The notes under the pieces are model-generated. The model ran no database searches. It saw only the letters and a list, made by a program, of their open reading frames with translations, and had not been told where the DNA came from. A program made the position numbers and the translations under genes. From JBBQVZ01 sp963695975 (GTDB lineage: Bacteria > Actinomycetota > UBA4738 > HRBIN12), in the NCBI GenBank assembly GCA_963695975.1, contig CAVOIB010000010.1:248001-312000 (forward strand): DNA of 64,000 nucleotides, read 5' to 3'. This document shows positions 15,795 to 26,100 of the stretch, piece by piece. Each line of letters starts with the position of its first letter. The first letter of the stretch is position 1.

Positions 15795-16928
15795 TCAGCG
15801 TGCGGCTTCGTCCAACCAGCCGGCCAGGCGCGCCGCGATGGCCGGCCACGCATGATGTCGCTCGACCTGCACCCGCCCGGCGGCGCCCATCTCACGCGCT
15901 CGCTCGGGATCGGCCAGGAGCCCGGCGACCGCGGACGCCACCTGTGACATGTCGGCGCCGTCGACCAAGAGCCCCGTCTCGCCGTCTCGGACCGTCTCGC
16001 GAGCGCCGCCGGAATCGCCCACGACGATCGGTTTGCCGCACGCGGATGCCTCCACGAAGACGTTCCCCCAGCCCTCGACCTCGAGCCCTCCGAGTCGAGT
16101 ACGGCACGGCATCGCGAACACGTCCCCGACGGCATAATGCCGCGGAAGGTCTTCTTCGGAGACCTGGCCGGCGAAGTAGACCGTCTCCGCCGGCACCATC
16201 GCGGCCATCGAACGCAGCCGCCCCTCATCGGGCCCGGCCCCGACGATCAGGAGCGCGGCTTCGGGCACCCGGTCCCTGACGATCGACATCCCCCGGATCA
16301 GGACGTCCTGACCCTTGCGTGCCACCAGCCGGCTCACGCAGACGACGAGCGGACGCTCGCCGATCCCGAGACGCACCCGGATGTCGTCCGTCGGAAGATC
16401 GGGTCTGAACGCGGTGAGATCGGCTCCGGGGTAGAGCACCGATACTGGCACGTCTCTCGGCACGGCGGTTCGCACGGTCCGTGCGATGAAACGGCTGCAC
16501 AACACCGGCACCCGTGAAGCCCGCGAGGTCATGTAACGCATGAGCGTGTGCGCGCCCGGGACGACCGACATCCAGTAGTCGAATCCGTGTGCGGCCACCA
16601 GGTAGGGCACGCCGCGGCGCGCGAGATCGGGACCGAGCGTCGCGAGCGGGAAAGCGTCGCCGAACAGCACGACCTCGACGTCCAGCTCCGCGACCGCGTC
16701 CGCCACCCGTCGCGACAGCGCCGGCGTGGGCCACATGAACTCGACGGGCTCTCGCAGGATGGTGTAGGGAGCGGCCGCGTCGAACGCCTCGGCTTCGTCC
16801 CACGCGGGCGCGAGCACCGAAACACGGTCCGGCGGAAGCTCTTTCCAGAGCGCCTCGAGCGTTCGCTGGATCCCCCCGACCCGCGGGGGGTAGTCGTTCG
16901 TCACGAGCAACGTCCTCGGAACGTTCAT
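15795..16928 (-). CDS. GT4 glycosyltransferase (PimB-like mannosyltransferase candidate)
   Basis: A 377-aa GT-B fold enzyme. The N-terminal domain opens with RTLLVTNDYPPRVGGIQRTL (the glycine-rich acceptor loop), and the C-terminal donor domain has VSRLVARKGQDVLI, LLIVGAGPDEGRL and the EX7E motif in EGWGNVFVEASACGKP. Overall layout and the NDYPPRxGGIQ start match actinobacterial PimB/PimC-type phosphatidylinositol mannosyltransferases, so GDP-mannose transfer to a lipid is likely, but the donor is inferred. It is transcribed divergently from ygfZ and upstream of the zinc-ribbon and SRPBCC genes. Confidence 0.85.
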   Translation of the reverse strand: MNVPRTLLVTNDYPPRVGGIQRTLEALWKELPPDRVSVLAPAWDEAEAFDAAAPYTILREPVEFMWPTPALSRRVADAVAELDVEVVLFGDAFPLATLGPDLARRGVPYLVAAHGFDYWMSVVPGAHTLMRYMTSRASRVPVLCSRFIARTVRTAVPRDVPVSVLYPGADLTAFRPDLPTDDIRVRLGIGERPLVVCVSRLVARKGQDVLIRGMSIVRDRVPEAALLIVGAGPDEGRLRSMAAMVPAETVYFAGQVSEEDLPRHYAVGDVFAMPCRTRLGGLEVEGWGNVFVEASACGKPIVVGDSGGARETVRDGETGLLVDGADMSQVASAVAGLLADPERAREMGAAGRVQVERHHAWPAIAARLAGWLDEAAR

Positions 16929-16954
16929 GGCTTGAGAAGATGCTCCCAGGAACG

Positions 16955-17758
16955 ATGGCGACAGCGATGGGGCTGGAGGAGCAGGTCCGCGCCCTGGACG
17001 AGGGACGCGGGTTCGTCGACCGCTCGGCCGACCGTCTGTTGTTCGTGTCGGGCGCGGACGCTCGACGCTGGCTGAACGACCTCGTGACGGGAAGCGTCGC
17101 CGGACTCGCCGTCGGACGAGCGATCAGATCGTTGCTGCTGACGCCCACGGGACGCATCCGAGCCGACTTCCTGCTATCGCTAACAGACGATGGGCGGTTC
17201 CTGATGGTGCAGGCCCGCGATCAGGAGGCTGCGGTCGGCGACATCTTGGCGCCGTACGTGTTGTCGTCCGCCGTCGTCCTGAGCGACGCCGCCGGAACGG
17301 TCGCGCGATGGTTCCCGGGCACCGGGCGCCTCGAGGTGGTCTCGTCGGCGCCGGTCGACCCGGGGGCGCTCCGGATCTCCCCCGAGGCGTTGGAGCGCTG
17401 GTCGATCCGACGCGGCCACGCCCGGATGGGCGTCGACTTCCAGGCGGGCTCCCTCCCCGCCGAGTCCGGTCTGGACGATGCGCTCGATCTCACCAAAGGG
17501 TGTTTCCTCGGCCAGGAGTCCGTGGCGAAGGTCAGGAACATGGGTCATCCACCGACAGTGCTCCGCCACCTGCGGAGCGCCGCCGAGGCCGCGCCGGGGG
17601 GTTCCGTCCACACCCATGACCATCCCGTCGGGGTCGTGACCAGCGTCGCTCCGGACCGCGGAGGAGGCTCGGTCCTCCTCGCCCGGGTGGACTGGGCGGC
17701 AGCCGAAACCGACCTCGTCTCGGCCGACGGGATCCCGCTTCTACCCGTGCCTGACTAG
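16955..17758 (+). CDS. ygfZ: YgfZ/GcvT-fold folate-binding protein
   Basis: About 267 aa from ATG 16955; the in-frame ATGs at 16940 and 16967 are alternatives. The diagnostic YgfZ motif KGCFLGQES is present near residue 178 (K-G-C-x-x-G-Q-E with the redox-active Cys), and the N-terminal half shows a GcvT-type folate-binding fold (LFVSGADARRWLNDLVTG). YgfZ/IBA57 proteins support repair or assembly of certain [4Fe-4S] enzymes using THF. The window also encodes a full SUF system and A-type carrier, so the role fits. It is divergent from the GT4 gene. Confidence 0.9.
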   Translation: MATAMGLEEQVRALDEGRGFVDRSADRLLFVSGADARRWLNDLVTGSVAGLAVGRAIRSLLLTPTGRIRADFLLSLTDDGRFLMVQARDQEAAVGDILAPYVLSSAVVLSDAAGTVARWFPGTGRLEVVSSAPVDPGALRISPEALERWSIRRGHARMGVDFQAGSLPAESGLDDALDLTKGCFLGQESVAKVRNMGHPPTVLRHLRSAAEAAPGGSVHTHDHPVGVVTSVAPDRGGGSVLLARVDWAAAETDLVSADGIPLLPVPD

Positions 17759-17812
17759 CCCGTTCGAGTCATTTCGTGTCCGGCGGGCGGGGGTTCGCAG
17801 ATTGCCTGCCTT

Positions 17813-17849
17813 CGACCCCTTCCGTCGGGAGGGGTCGGCCTGGTATGAA
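17813..17849 (+). promoter_or_regulatory. Hairpin and putative -10 box before whiB
   Basis: A stem of 11 bp including G-T pairs (17813-17823 with 17827-17837, loop GTC) lies between ygfZ and whiB. It has no T-tract, so it is a poor intrinsic terminator by itself. Immediately after it, TATGAA (17844-17849) could be the -10 box of whiB, giving a leader of about 45 nt with GGGGGGAGG before the TTG start. Confidence 0.4.
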
Positions 17850-17898
17850 TCGGGTCCCGCTCGGGACGAGCCATCCGGGCGGTGAGGGGGGAGGTCTG

Positions 17899-18177
17899 TT
17901 GAGGATCGATCGGTTCGCGGACATCGACCTGAACACGCTACCGGCGAACCCTTCCCCACCGGACCATTGGCAAGATCGAGCGGCGTGCTTCGGCATCGAC
18001 CCCGACCTGTTCTTCCCGGTCTCCGAGGACGAGGCCGGACCGGCGCTCGCCTTCTGCGGCGGTTGCCGGATCCGCGAGGAATGCCTCGCGTGGGCGCTCA
18101 AGAACGGCGAGCGGTACGGCGTGTGGGGCGGCCTCACGGAGCAGCAGCGCCGGCGCGTTCAGCGCCAGGTGGCCTGA
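17899..18177 (+). CDS. WhiB-family iron-sulfur transcriptional regulator
   Basis: The TTG at 17899, 4 nt after GGGGGGAGG, gives 92 aa, the usual WhiB size; the open frame extends 41 codons further upstream through the hairpin and promoter region. The four cluster-binding cysteines are C30, C53, C56 and C62 (C-x22-C-x2-C-x5-C), followed by the GVWGGLT turn and a basic tail (RRRVQRQVA). WhiB proteins carry an O2/NO-sensitive [4Fe-4S] cluster, often partner the primary sigma factor, and are confined to Actinobacteria and their phages, so this gene is the strongest taxonomic marker in the window. The subclass was not assigned. Confidence 0.93.
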   Translation: MRIDRFADIDLNTLPANPSPPDHWQDRAACFGIDPDLFFPVSEDEAGPALAFCGGCRIREECLAWALKNGERYGVWGGLTEQQRRRVQRQVA

Positions 18178-18221
18178 TCAGTCAACGGCGCCGCGACCGC
18201 ACCGCCTAGACTGGTCGCTCG

Positions 18222-19274
18222 ATGCCAGACGAAGCCGTGATCCACGCCGTCGCGCCGCTCCGGATCAGCTTCGTGGGCGGCGGAACGGACTTCCCCCACT
18301 ACTTCGAGGAGCATGGCGGCGCGGTGCTCTCGACCACGATCGACCACTCGGTCCGTGTCACGATCGTCCCCCGCACCGACCGGCAGGTGATCGTTCGCTC
18401 GCTCGACCTCGGACGTCTGGTCGAATACCACCTGGACGAGGGTCCCGTGTACGACGGGGTCATGGACCTGGCCAAGGCGGCGATCGACCGCATGGGGGTG
18501 AACGCGGGGATCGAGATGGAGATCCGCTCGGATGCGCCGGCGGGCAGCGGCCTCGGAGGCTCATCCGCGTTGGTATGCGCCGTCATCGGCGGCCTCGCGA
18601 TGCTCGAAGACCGGTCGATGTTCGCGACCGAACTCGCAGGCCTCGCGTACTCGATCGAACGCGACGACCTGGGGATCAGCGGCGGCTGGCAGGATCAGTA
18701 CGCGGCGGCGTTCGGCGGGTTCAACCTGTTCGAGTTCTCGCGCCGCGGCGTGCTCGTCTCGCCCGTCCGCGCGTCACGCGATGTCCTCGAGCGGCTCGAG
18801 CAGAATCTCCTCTTGTGCTACACGGGGTTCGTCCGGCGGAACGTCGGGCTGATCGACACGCAGATCGAGCTGTACCGCGAGGGGCGCGAGGACACGATCC
18901 TCGGTATGAAGCAGCTCCAGGAGCTCGCCTACGCGATGCGCGACGCGGTCGAGTCGGGCGACGTGGACGAACTCGGCGCATCGCTCCGCGACGCCTTCCG
19001 GGCGAAGAGGCGGATGAATCCCCACATCGCGGAGCACACGCCGATCGAGGCGATGCTCGCGCTCGCGCACGCGGCCGGCGCCACCGGCGGCAAGATCTGC
19101 GGGGCGGGCGGAGGCGGGTACCTCCTGCTGTACTGCCGTCCATCCGCGCAACCCCTGGTGATACGCGAGCTCGAGCGGCTCGGGGCGCAGTTCGCGCCGT
19201 TCACGCTCTCGCCGCTCGGCGTCCATGCGACACGCGGAGAGAAGACCTGGGCCCCTGTTCGCGACGGGAGCTGA
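18222..19274 (+). CDS. hddA: GHMP kinase, D-glycero-D-manno-heptose 7-phosphate kinase type
   Basis: A 350-aa GHMP-superfamily kinase beginning with the HddA-like PLRISFVGGGTDFPHYFEEHGG and containing the ATP-binding PAGSGLGGSSALVCAV near 105 and GGKICGAGGGGYLLLY near 288. It should phosphorylate heptose 7-phosphate at C1 on the way to NDP-heptose. A -10 box TAGACT ends 9 nt before the ATG. It is followed after 2 nt by gmhA, which makes sedoheptulose 7-phosphate into the heptose substrate; the epimerase/transferase steps (hddC, gmhB) are not in the window. Confidence 0.88.
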   Translation: MPDEAVIHAVAPLRISFVGGGTDFPHYFEEHGGAVLSTTIDHSVRVTIVPRTDRQVIVRSLDLGRLVEYHLDEGPVYDGVMDLAKAAIDRMGVNAGIEMEIRSDAPAGSGLGGSSALVCAVIGGLAMLEDRSMFATELAGLAYSIERDDLGISGGWQDQYAAAFGGFNLFEFSRRGVLVSPVRASRDVLERLEQNLLLCYTGFVRRNVGLIDTQIELYREGREDTILGMKQLQELAYAMRDAVESGDVDELGASLRDAFRAKRRMNPHIAEHTPIEAMLALAHAAGATGGKICGAGGGGYLLLYCRPSAQPLVIRELERLGAQFAPFTLSPLGVHATRGEKTWAPVRDGS

Positions 19275-19276
19275 CG

Positions 19277-19888
19277 ATGGACGAGCATCGCATCAGGGGC
19301 GCGGCGGAGCGATACCTTCGGGAGACCGCGGAGACCGTCGGGCGCGTCGCGGCCGAGTGCCTCGGCGAGATCGTCGCGGCCGCGGAGATCCTGACGGGAT
19401 CGATCTCCGGGGGCGGCAAGCTCCTGATCTGCGGCAACGGCGGCAGCGCCGCGGACGCGCAACACCTGGCGACCGAGTTCGTCAGCACCCTTACAGTCGA
19501 CAATCCACGGCCGTCGATCCCGGCGATCGCCCTGACCACCGACACCTCCTTGCTGACCGCCATCGTGAACGACTTCGGACCTGAGGGGGTGTTCGAACGG
19601 CAGGTCGAGGCGCTCGGGGAGGGCGGCGACGTCCTGATCGCGATCTCCACGAGCGGCAATTCGGCGAACGTCCTCCGGGCGGCGGAGCGGGCGAGGAGCC
19701 AAGGGCTGCGCGTCCTCGCGCTCACCGGAGCCTCGGGTGGATCGCTCGCGCCCCTTGCCGATGTCGCCGTCAGGGTTCCGAGCACGGTCACCGCGCACAT
19801 CCAGGAATGCCATCTGGCGATCGAGCAGTTGCTTGCCTCGCTCGTGGAAGATGCGCTGTACCCTCGAAGCGTTCGAGAGGAGGACTGA
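19277..19888 (+). CDS. gmhA: Phosphoheptose isomerase (SIS domain)
   Basis: The ATG 2 nt after the hddA stop gives 203 aa. The SIS fold is evident from LLICGNGGSAADAQHLATEF near residue 50 and IAISTSGNSANVLRAAERARSQG near 117; C-terminal HIQECHLAIEQLL carries the conserved metal/active-site His and Gln of GmhA. It converts D-sedoheptulose 7-phosphate to D-glycero-D-manno-heptose 7-phosphate. The adjacent kinase and the giant surface repeat protein downstream suggest heptose is used in a cell-surface glycan or glycoprotein. Confidence 0.9.
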   Translation: MDEHRIRGAAERYLRETAETVGRVAAECLGEIVAAAEILTGSISGGGKLLICGNGGSAADAQHLATEFVSTLTVDNPRPSIPAIALTTDTSLLTAIVNDFGPEGVFERQVEALGEGGDVLIAISTSGNSANVLRAAERARSQGLRVLALTGASGGSLAPLADVAVRVPSTVTAHIQECHLAIEQLLASLVEDALYPRSVREED

Positions 19889-19891
19889 CCC

Positions 19892-20014
19892 ATGGCGAAG
19901 TCCAAGGACCGCGGCGGCGCGAGCACGAGTCGCGATCAGAAGAAGAAGCCGCAGAAGTCCATCAAGGAGAAGCGCGCGGCGAAGAAGGCTCGGGGCACCC
20001 AGCCGGAGCGCTAA
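19892..20014 (+). CDS. Very small basic protein (40 aa)
   Basis: The ATG at 19892 follows GAGAGGAGGA by about 10 nt and opens a 40-codon frame, MAKSKDRGGASTS then a Lys/Arg-rich helix, ending PER-stop at 20014. It lies 3 nt after gmhA. Composition is strongly basic with no hydrophobic core, as in small nucleic-acid- or ribosome-associated proteins. The good SD and tight spacing argue for translation; function unknown. Confidence 0.55.
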   Translation: MAKSKDRGGASTSRDQKKKPQKSIKEKRAAKKARGTQPER

Positions 20015-20149
20015 GCCTCACCGACCCCGTCACGTCCTCGAGCGGACGGGCTACCGCGGATCGGGTAGTCACAGATACCGATCGGCTGCCCTTGTCCCCC
20101 TTTCAACCCCTGCCGATATCACTCGGAGTGAGGGTGAAAGTGGGTCGTT

Positions 20150-23100
20150 GTGCCTAGGGGCAACAGACTGAAGGCGTTCGTTACCGCCGCCGTGGGCGCG
20201 GCATTGCTCGTATTGGCATCAGCCTCGGGCGCGCGCGCCGCCACCGTCGACCACTTCTCGATCGGGCCCGCCTCGGTCACCGAGGGTGACGTCGGCACCG
20301 TGAACATGATGTTCACCATCAGCTACATCGGGGCGCCGAACAACATCTCCGTCAACTGGGCAACCGCGAACGGAACCGCCGTCGCGGGCGCCGACTACGT
20401 CGCCGCGTCGGGGACCGCGACGTTCCTAGCCGCGGGCCCTAACTCACAGACGATCACGGTGCAGGTGAACGGTGACCTCCTCAACGAGACGAACGAAACG
20501 TTCACCGTGAACCTGTCGAACCCGCTGCCCGCCGCAACGGCCGATATCACCACCGCCGTCGGCGTCGGGACGATCACCGACGACGACGCGGCGCCGTCGA
20601 TCGTGATCAACGACGTCTCTATCGTCGAGGCCTCCGCGAACATGACCTTCACCGCCACGTTGTCGGCGGCGAGCGGCAAGACGGTCACGGTGGACTACGC
20701 GACCGCCGACTTCACCGCGATCGCGCCGGCCGACTACACCGCGGCGTCCGGAACCCTCTCGTTTGCCCCGTTGGTGCTCACCCGGACGTTCACGGTTCCG
20801 ATCGTGGGCGACACGCTGGACGAGTTCGATGAGACGTTCGTCGCGAACCTCACGAACGCGACCAACGCGACGATCGCGGACAACCAGGGCGTCGGGACGA
20901 TCACCGACAACGACAACCCCCCAGGGCTCGTGATCAACAACGTGACGGTCACCGAGGGCGACGCGGGCACCGTGACCGCCACGTTCACCGTGACCCAGTC
21001 GGCGGCGAGCGGAAAGACGGTCACCGTGGACTACGCGACCGCCGACGTCACCGCGACGGCGCCGGCCGACTACACCGCCACGACCGGGACCCTCACGTTC
21101 AACCCCGGGACCACCACCCAGACGATCCCCATCGCCGTGCAGGGCGATCTGTTGAACGAGGCCCTCGAGACCTACCGGGTGACCCTCTCGAACGCGGTGA
21201 ACGCCTCGATCACCACGGCCGTCGGCACCGGGACGATCACCGACAACGACCCGCTGCCGTCGATCGTGATCAACGACGTGTCGGTGGCCGAAGGCAACTC
21301 GGGGACGACGAACGCCGACTTCACCGTCACGCTGTCGGCCCCGAGCGGGCGCAACGTCACGGTGAACTACGCGACGGCCAACTCCAGCGCCATCCAGCCC
21401 GGTGACTACACCACGACCTCCGGCACGCTCACGTTCCTCCCCGGGCAGGTGACCAAGACGGTCTCGGTGCCGGTCGTCGGTGACGTGCTCGACGAGATCG
21501 ACGAGACGTTCTTCGTGAACCTGACGTTGCCGACCTTGTCCACGATCGCCGACGCGCAGGGGGTCGGGACGATCACCGACGACGACGCGGCGCCGTCGAT
21601 CGTGATCAACGACGTCTCTATCGTCGAGGCCTCCGCGAACATGACCTTCACCGCCACGTTGTCGGCGGCGAGCGGCAAGACGGTCACGGTGGACTACGCG
21701 ACCGCCGACTTCACCGCGATCGCGCCGGCCGACTACACCGCGGCGTCCGGAACCCTCTCGTTTGCCCCGTTGGTGCTCACCCGGACGTTCACGGTTCCGA
21801 TCGTGGGCGACACGCTGGACGAGTTCGATGAGACGTTCGTCGCGAACCTCACGAACGCGACCAACGCGACGATCGCGGACAACCAGGGCGTCGGGACGAT
21901 CACCGACAACGACAACCCCCCAGGGCTCGTGATCAACAACGTGACGGTCACCGAGGGCGACGCGGGCACCGTGACCGCCACGTTCACCGTGACCCAGTCG
22001 GCGGCGAGCGGAAAGACGGTCACCGTGGACTACGCGACCGCCGACGTCACCGCGACGGCGCCGGCCGACTACACCGCCACGACCGGGACCCTCACGTTCA
22101 ACCCCGGGACCACCACCCAGACGATCCCCATCGCCGTGCAGGGCGATCTGTTGAACGAGGCCCTCGAGACCTACCGGGTGACCCTCTCGAACGCGGTGAA
22201 CGCCTCGATCACCACGGCCGTCGGCACCGGGACGATCACCGACAACGACCCGCTGCCGTCGATCGTGATCAACGACGTGTCGGTGGCCGAAGGCAACTCG
22301 GGGACGACGAACGCCGACTTCACCGTCACGCTGTCGGCCCCGAGCGGGCGCAACGTCACGGTGAACTACGCGACGGCCAACTCCAGCGCCATCCAGCCCG
22401 GTGACTACACCACGACCTCCGGCACGCTCACGTTCCTCCCCGGGCAGGTGACCAAGACGGTCTCGGTGCCGGTCGTCGGTGACGTGCTCGACGAGATCGA
22501 CGAGACGTTCTTCGTGAACCTGACGTTGCCGACCTTGTCCACGATCGCCGACGCGCAGGGGGTCGGGACGATCACCGACGACGACGCGGCGCCGTCGATC
22601 GTGATCAACGACGTCTCTATCGTCGAGGCCTCCGCGAACATGACCTTCACCGCCACGTTGTCGGCGGCGAGCGGCAAGACGGTCACGGTGGACTACGCGA
22701 CCGCCGACTTCACCGCGATCGCGCCGGCCGACTACACCGCGGCGTCCGGAACCCTCTCGTTTGCCCCGTTGGTGCTCACCCGGACGTTCACGGTTCCGAT
22801 CGTGGGCGACACGCTGGACGAGTTCGATGAGACGTTCGTCGCGAACCTCACGAACGCGACCAACGCGACGATCGCGGACAACCAGGGCGTCGGGACGATC
22901 ACCGACAACGACAACCCCCCAGGGCTCGTGATCAACAACGTGACGGTCACCGAGGGCGACGCGGGCACCGTGACCGCCACGTTCACCGTGACCCAGTCGG
23001 CGGCGAGCGGAAAGACGGTCACCGTGGACTACGCGACCGCCGACGTCACCGCGACGGCGCCGGCCGACTACACCGCCACGACCGGGACCCTCACGTTCAA

Positions 23101-26100
23101 CCCCGGGACCACCACCCAGACGATCCCCATCGCCGTGCAGGGCGATCTGTTGAACGAGGCCCTCGAGACCTACCGGGTGACCCTCTCGAACGCGGTGAAC
23201 GCCTCGATCACCACGGCCGTCGGCACCGGGACGATCACCGACAACGACCCGCTGCCGTCGATCGTGATCAACGACGTGTCGGTGGCCGAAGGCAACTCGG
23301 GGACGACGAACGCCGACTTCACCGTCACGCTGTCGGCCCCGAGCGGGCGGGTGGTCACCGTCCGAGCCACCACGGCGAACGGAACGGCCACTCAACCCGC
23401 CGATTACACCTCGACGAACCTGATCGTCACGTTCCCGGCCGGCACCACCACGCAGAGCTACTCGGTGCCGGTCACCGGCGACGTGCTCGACGAGGCCGAT
23501 GACACGTTCTTCGTGAACCTCACTACGCCGACCAACTCGACCGTCGCCGATGCCCAGGGGATCGGGACGATCCTCGACGACGACGCGTTCCCGACGATCA
23601 CCATCAATGATGTGTCGCGCGTCGAAGGCAACGCGGGCACTGCGAACCTGAACTTCACGGTCACCCTGTCTCCAGTGAGCGGGCGCACGGTCACGGTGGA
23701 CTACGCGACGGCGAACCTGACGGCCGCGGCGCCCGGCGACTACACGGCAGCGTCGGGAACCCTGACCTTCAACGCCGGTACGATCACGCGCACCGTGAGC
23801 GTGCCGATCGTCGGCGATAGCATCGACGAGTTCGACGAGACGTTCGTCGTGAACCTCTCGAACCCGGTGAACGCCACGATCACGGACAACCAAGGCGTCG
23901 GGACGATCACGGACAACGATCCAGCTCCATTGGTCTCCGTCGACAACGTCACGGTGGCGGAGGGCGACCTGGGGATGACGACGGCGACCTTCACGGTATC
24001 GCTCTCGGCCGCCTCGAGTAAGCCGATCTCGGTCGATTACGCGACCGCCGACGTCACGGCGACGGCCGGGAGTGACTACATCGTGGCATCTGGGCCTCTC
24101 GCGTTCGCGCCCGGCGAGATCGTGAAGACCGTGGACGTGACGGTGAAGGGCGACATCACGAACGAGTCCGATGAGACCTTCACCCTCGATCTGTCGAACC
24201 TCGTGAACGTGACCGCCGGCACTCCGAACGGTACGGGCACGATCACCGACGACGACCCACCGCCCACCGTTTCCATCGGCGACGTCTCCCTCGACGAGGG
24301 CGACGTGGGGACGACGACCGCGACGTTCACCATCTCGCTCTCAGCTGCGTCCGGCAAGCCGATCTCGGTCGATTACGCGAGCACCGATCAGACGGCCGAC
24401 TCCGGCGATTACACCGGCGTCTCGGGGACCCTGTCCTTCGCACCGGGCGAGACGACCAACACCGTCGACGTAGACATCTCCGGAGATATGACTTACGAGA
24501 ACGACGAGACGTTCGGATTCGATCTGTCGAATCTCGTGAACGTAGCGCCCGGCACCCTCACGGCAACCGGCACCATCCGCAACGACGATGGCGTGCCGAA
24601 GATCTCGGTCGACGACCAGAGCGTCATCGAGGGTGACAGCGGAACCGCAACGGCCAGCTTCACCGTCTCGCTCAACAACCCCTCGGCGTTCGGGGTCTCG
24701 ATCGACTACGCGACGAACGACGGCACGGCGACCGCACCCTCCGACTACGTGGGGGTCTCGGGTTCCCTGACTTTCGTTCCCGGGGAGACGGCGAAGACGG
24801 TCGCGGTCGACGTGAACGGCGACACCATCGACGAGTCCGACGAGACGTTCACGGTCGATCTGTCCAACCTCTCCGGCGCCGCCGTCGGGGACGGGCAGGG
24901 CGTCGGGACCATCCGCGACGACGATGCCCCGCCCACGATCGACATCGGGGATGTCACGGTCACGGAGGGCGACGTGGGCGACGTGACGGCCTCGTTCCCG
25001 GTGACCCTCACCGGGGCGACGCAGCTCCCCGTGACGGTGGACGTGGCGACCGCCGATGCAACCGCCATGGCCGGGAGCGACTACGCCGCCGTGACGAGGA
25101 CACTCACGTTCGCGCCCGGCGAAACCGGGAAGATGGTGGACGTCACCGTCCACGGCGATGCCACCTTCGAGTTGGACGAGACGTTCAAGGTCCAGCTGTC
25201 CAACGCCACCAGCGCGACGATCGGTACCGGGATGGCGCTCGGCACGATCCTGAACGACGACACCACCCCGGGCCTGGTCGTCAGCGATATCTCTCTACCT
25301 GAAGGGAACGCGGGCGACACACTCGCTTCGTTCACCGTCGCGCTTGGCGCTCCGAGCGGGCTCCCGGTCACCGTGGACGTGGCGACCCAAGACGGCACGG
25401 CGGCGCAGCCGTCCGACTACGACCTGGTCGCGTCCTCGCTCTCCTTCGCGCCCGGAGAGACGACCAAGACGGTGGATGTGACGATCCATGGCGACATCCA
25501 CCCCGAGTTGGACGAGACGTTCACCCTGCAGCTCTCGAACGCCGCCGGAGCGAACATCGCGGACGGGACCGGCACCGGGACGATCGTGAACGACGACCCT
25601 GGTAGGCCCGAGCCGCCACCCTCACCAGTCGACCCTATCGCCTCGATCGGTGATGCCTCCACGAAGGAAGGCGCGGCAGGGACGAAGACGACCCTGACGC
25701 TCCCCGTGATCCTCACGAGGGCAGCTGCCGGCACGGTGACGATCGACTACCGGACAACCGACGGGTCCGCGACGCACGGCAGCGACTACCACGGGATCGT
25801 CGGAAGCCTTCTCATCCCGGTCGGACAGCTCACGGGCAACATCGATGTCACCGTGTTCGGAGACCGCCGCGTCGAGCCGGACGAGACGTTCACCCTCGAG
25901 ATCACCGACGTCGTCGGCGCCCAGTCGGGCTCCGACGGAACGGGCACCATCCTGAACGACGATCGGAGGGCGACCCGGCTCACCCTCCACGTGCACGTGG
26001 ACGACCGACGGAGTCGCGGTCCGAACCACCGGATCGCGGCGCGCGGCAGTCTGATCCACGGCGCGCCACGTCTCCCCGTCCGCGTCGCGCTGCTGTGCGA

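Noticed and set aside
20444..23893. 1149-aa open frame antisense to the Calx-beta gene
   Set aside because: It is the high-GC shadow of a repetitive gene: Arg/Val/Asp/Gly-rich, no domain, repeats with the same 999-bp period as the sense gene.
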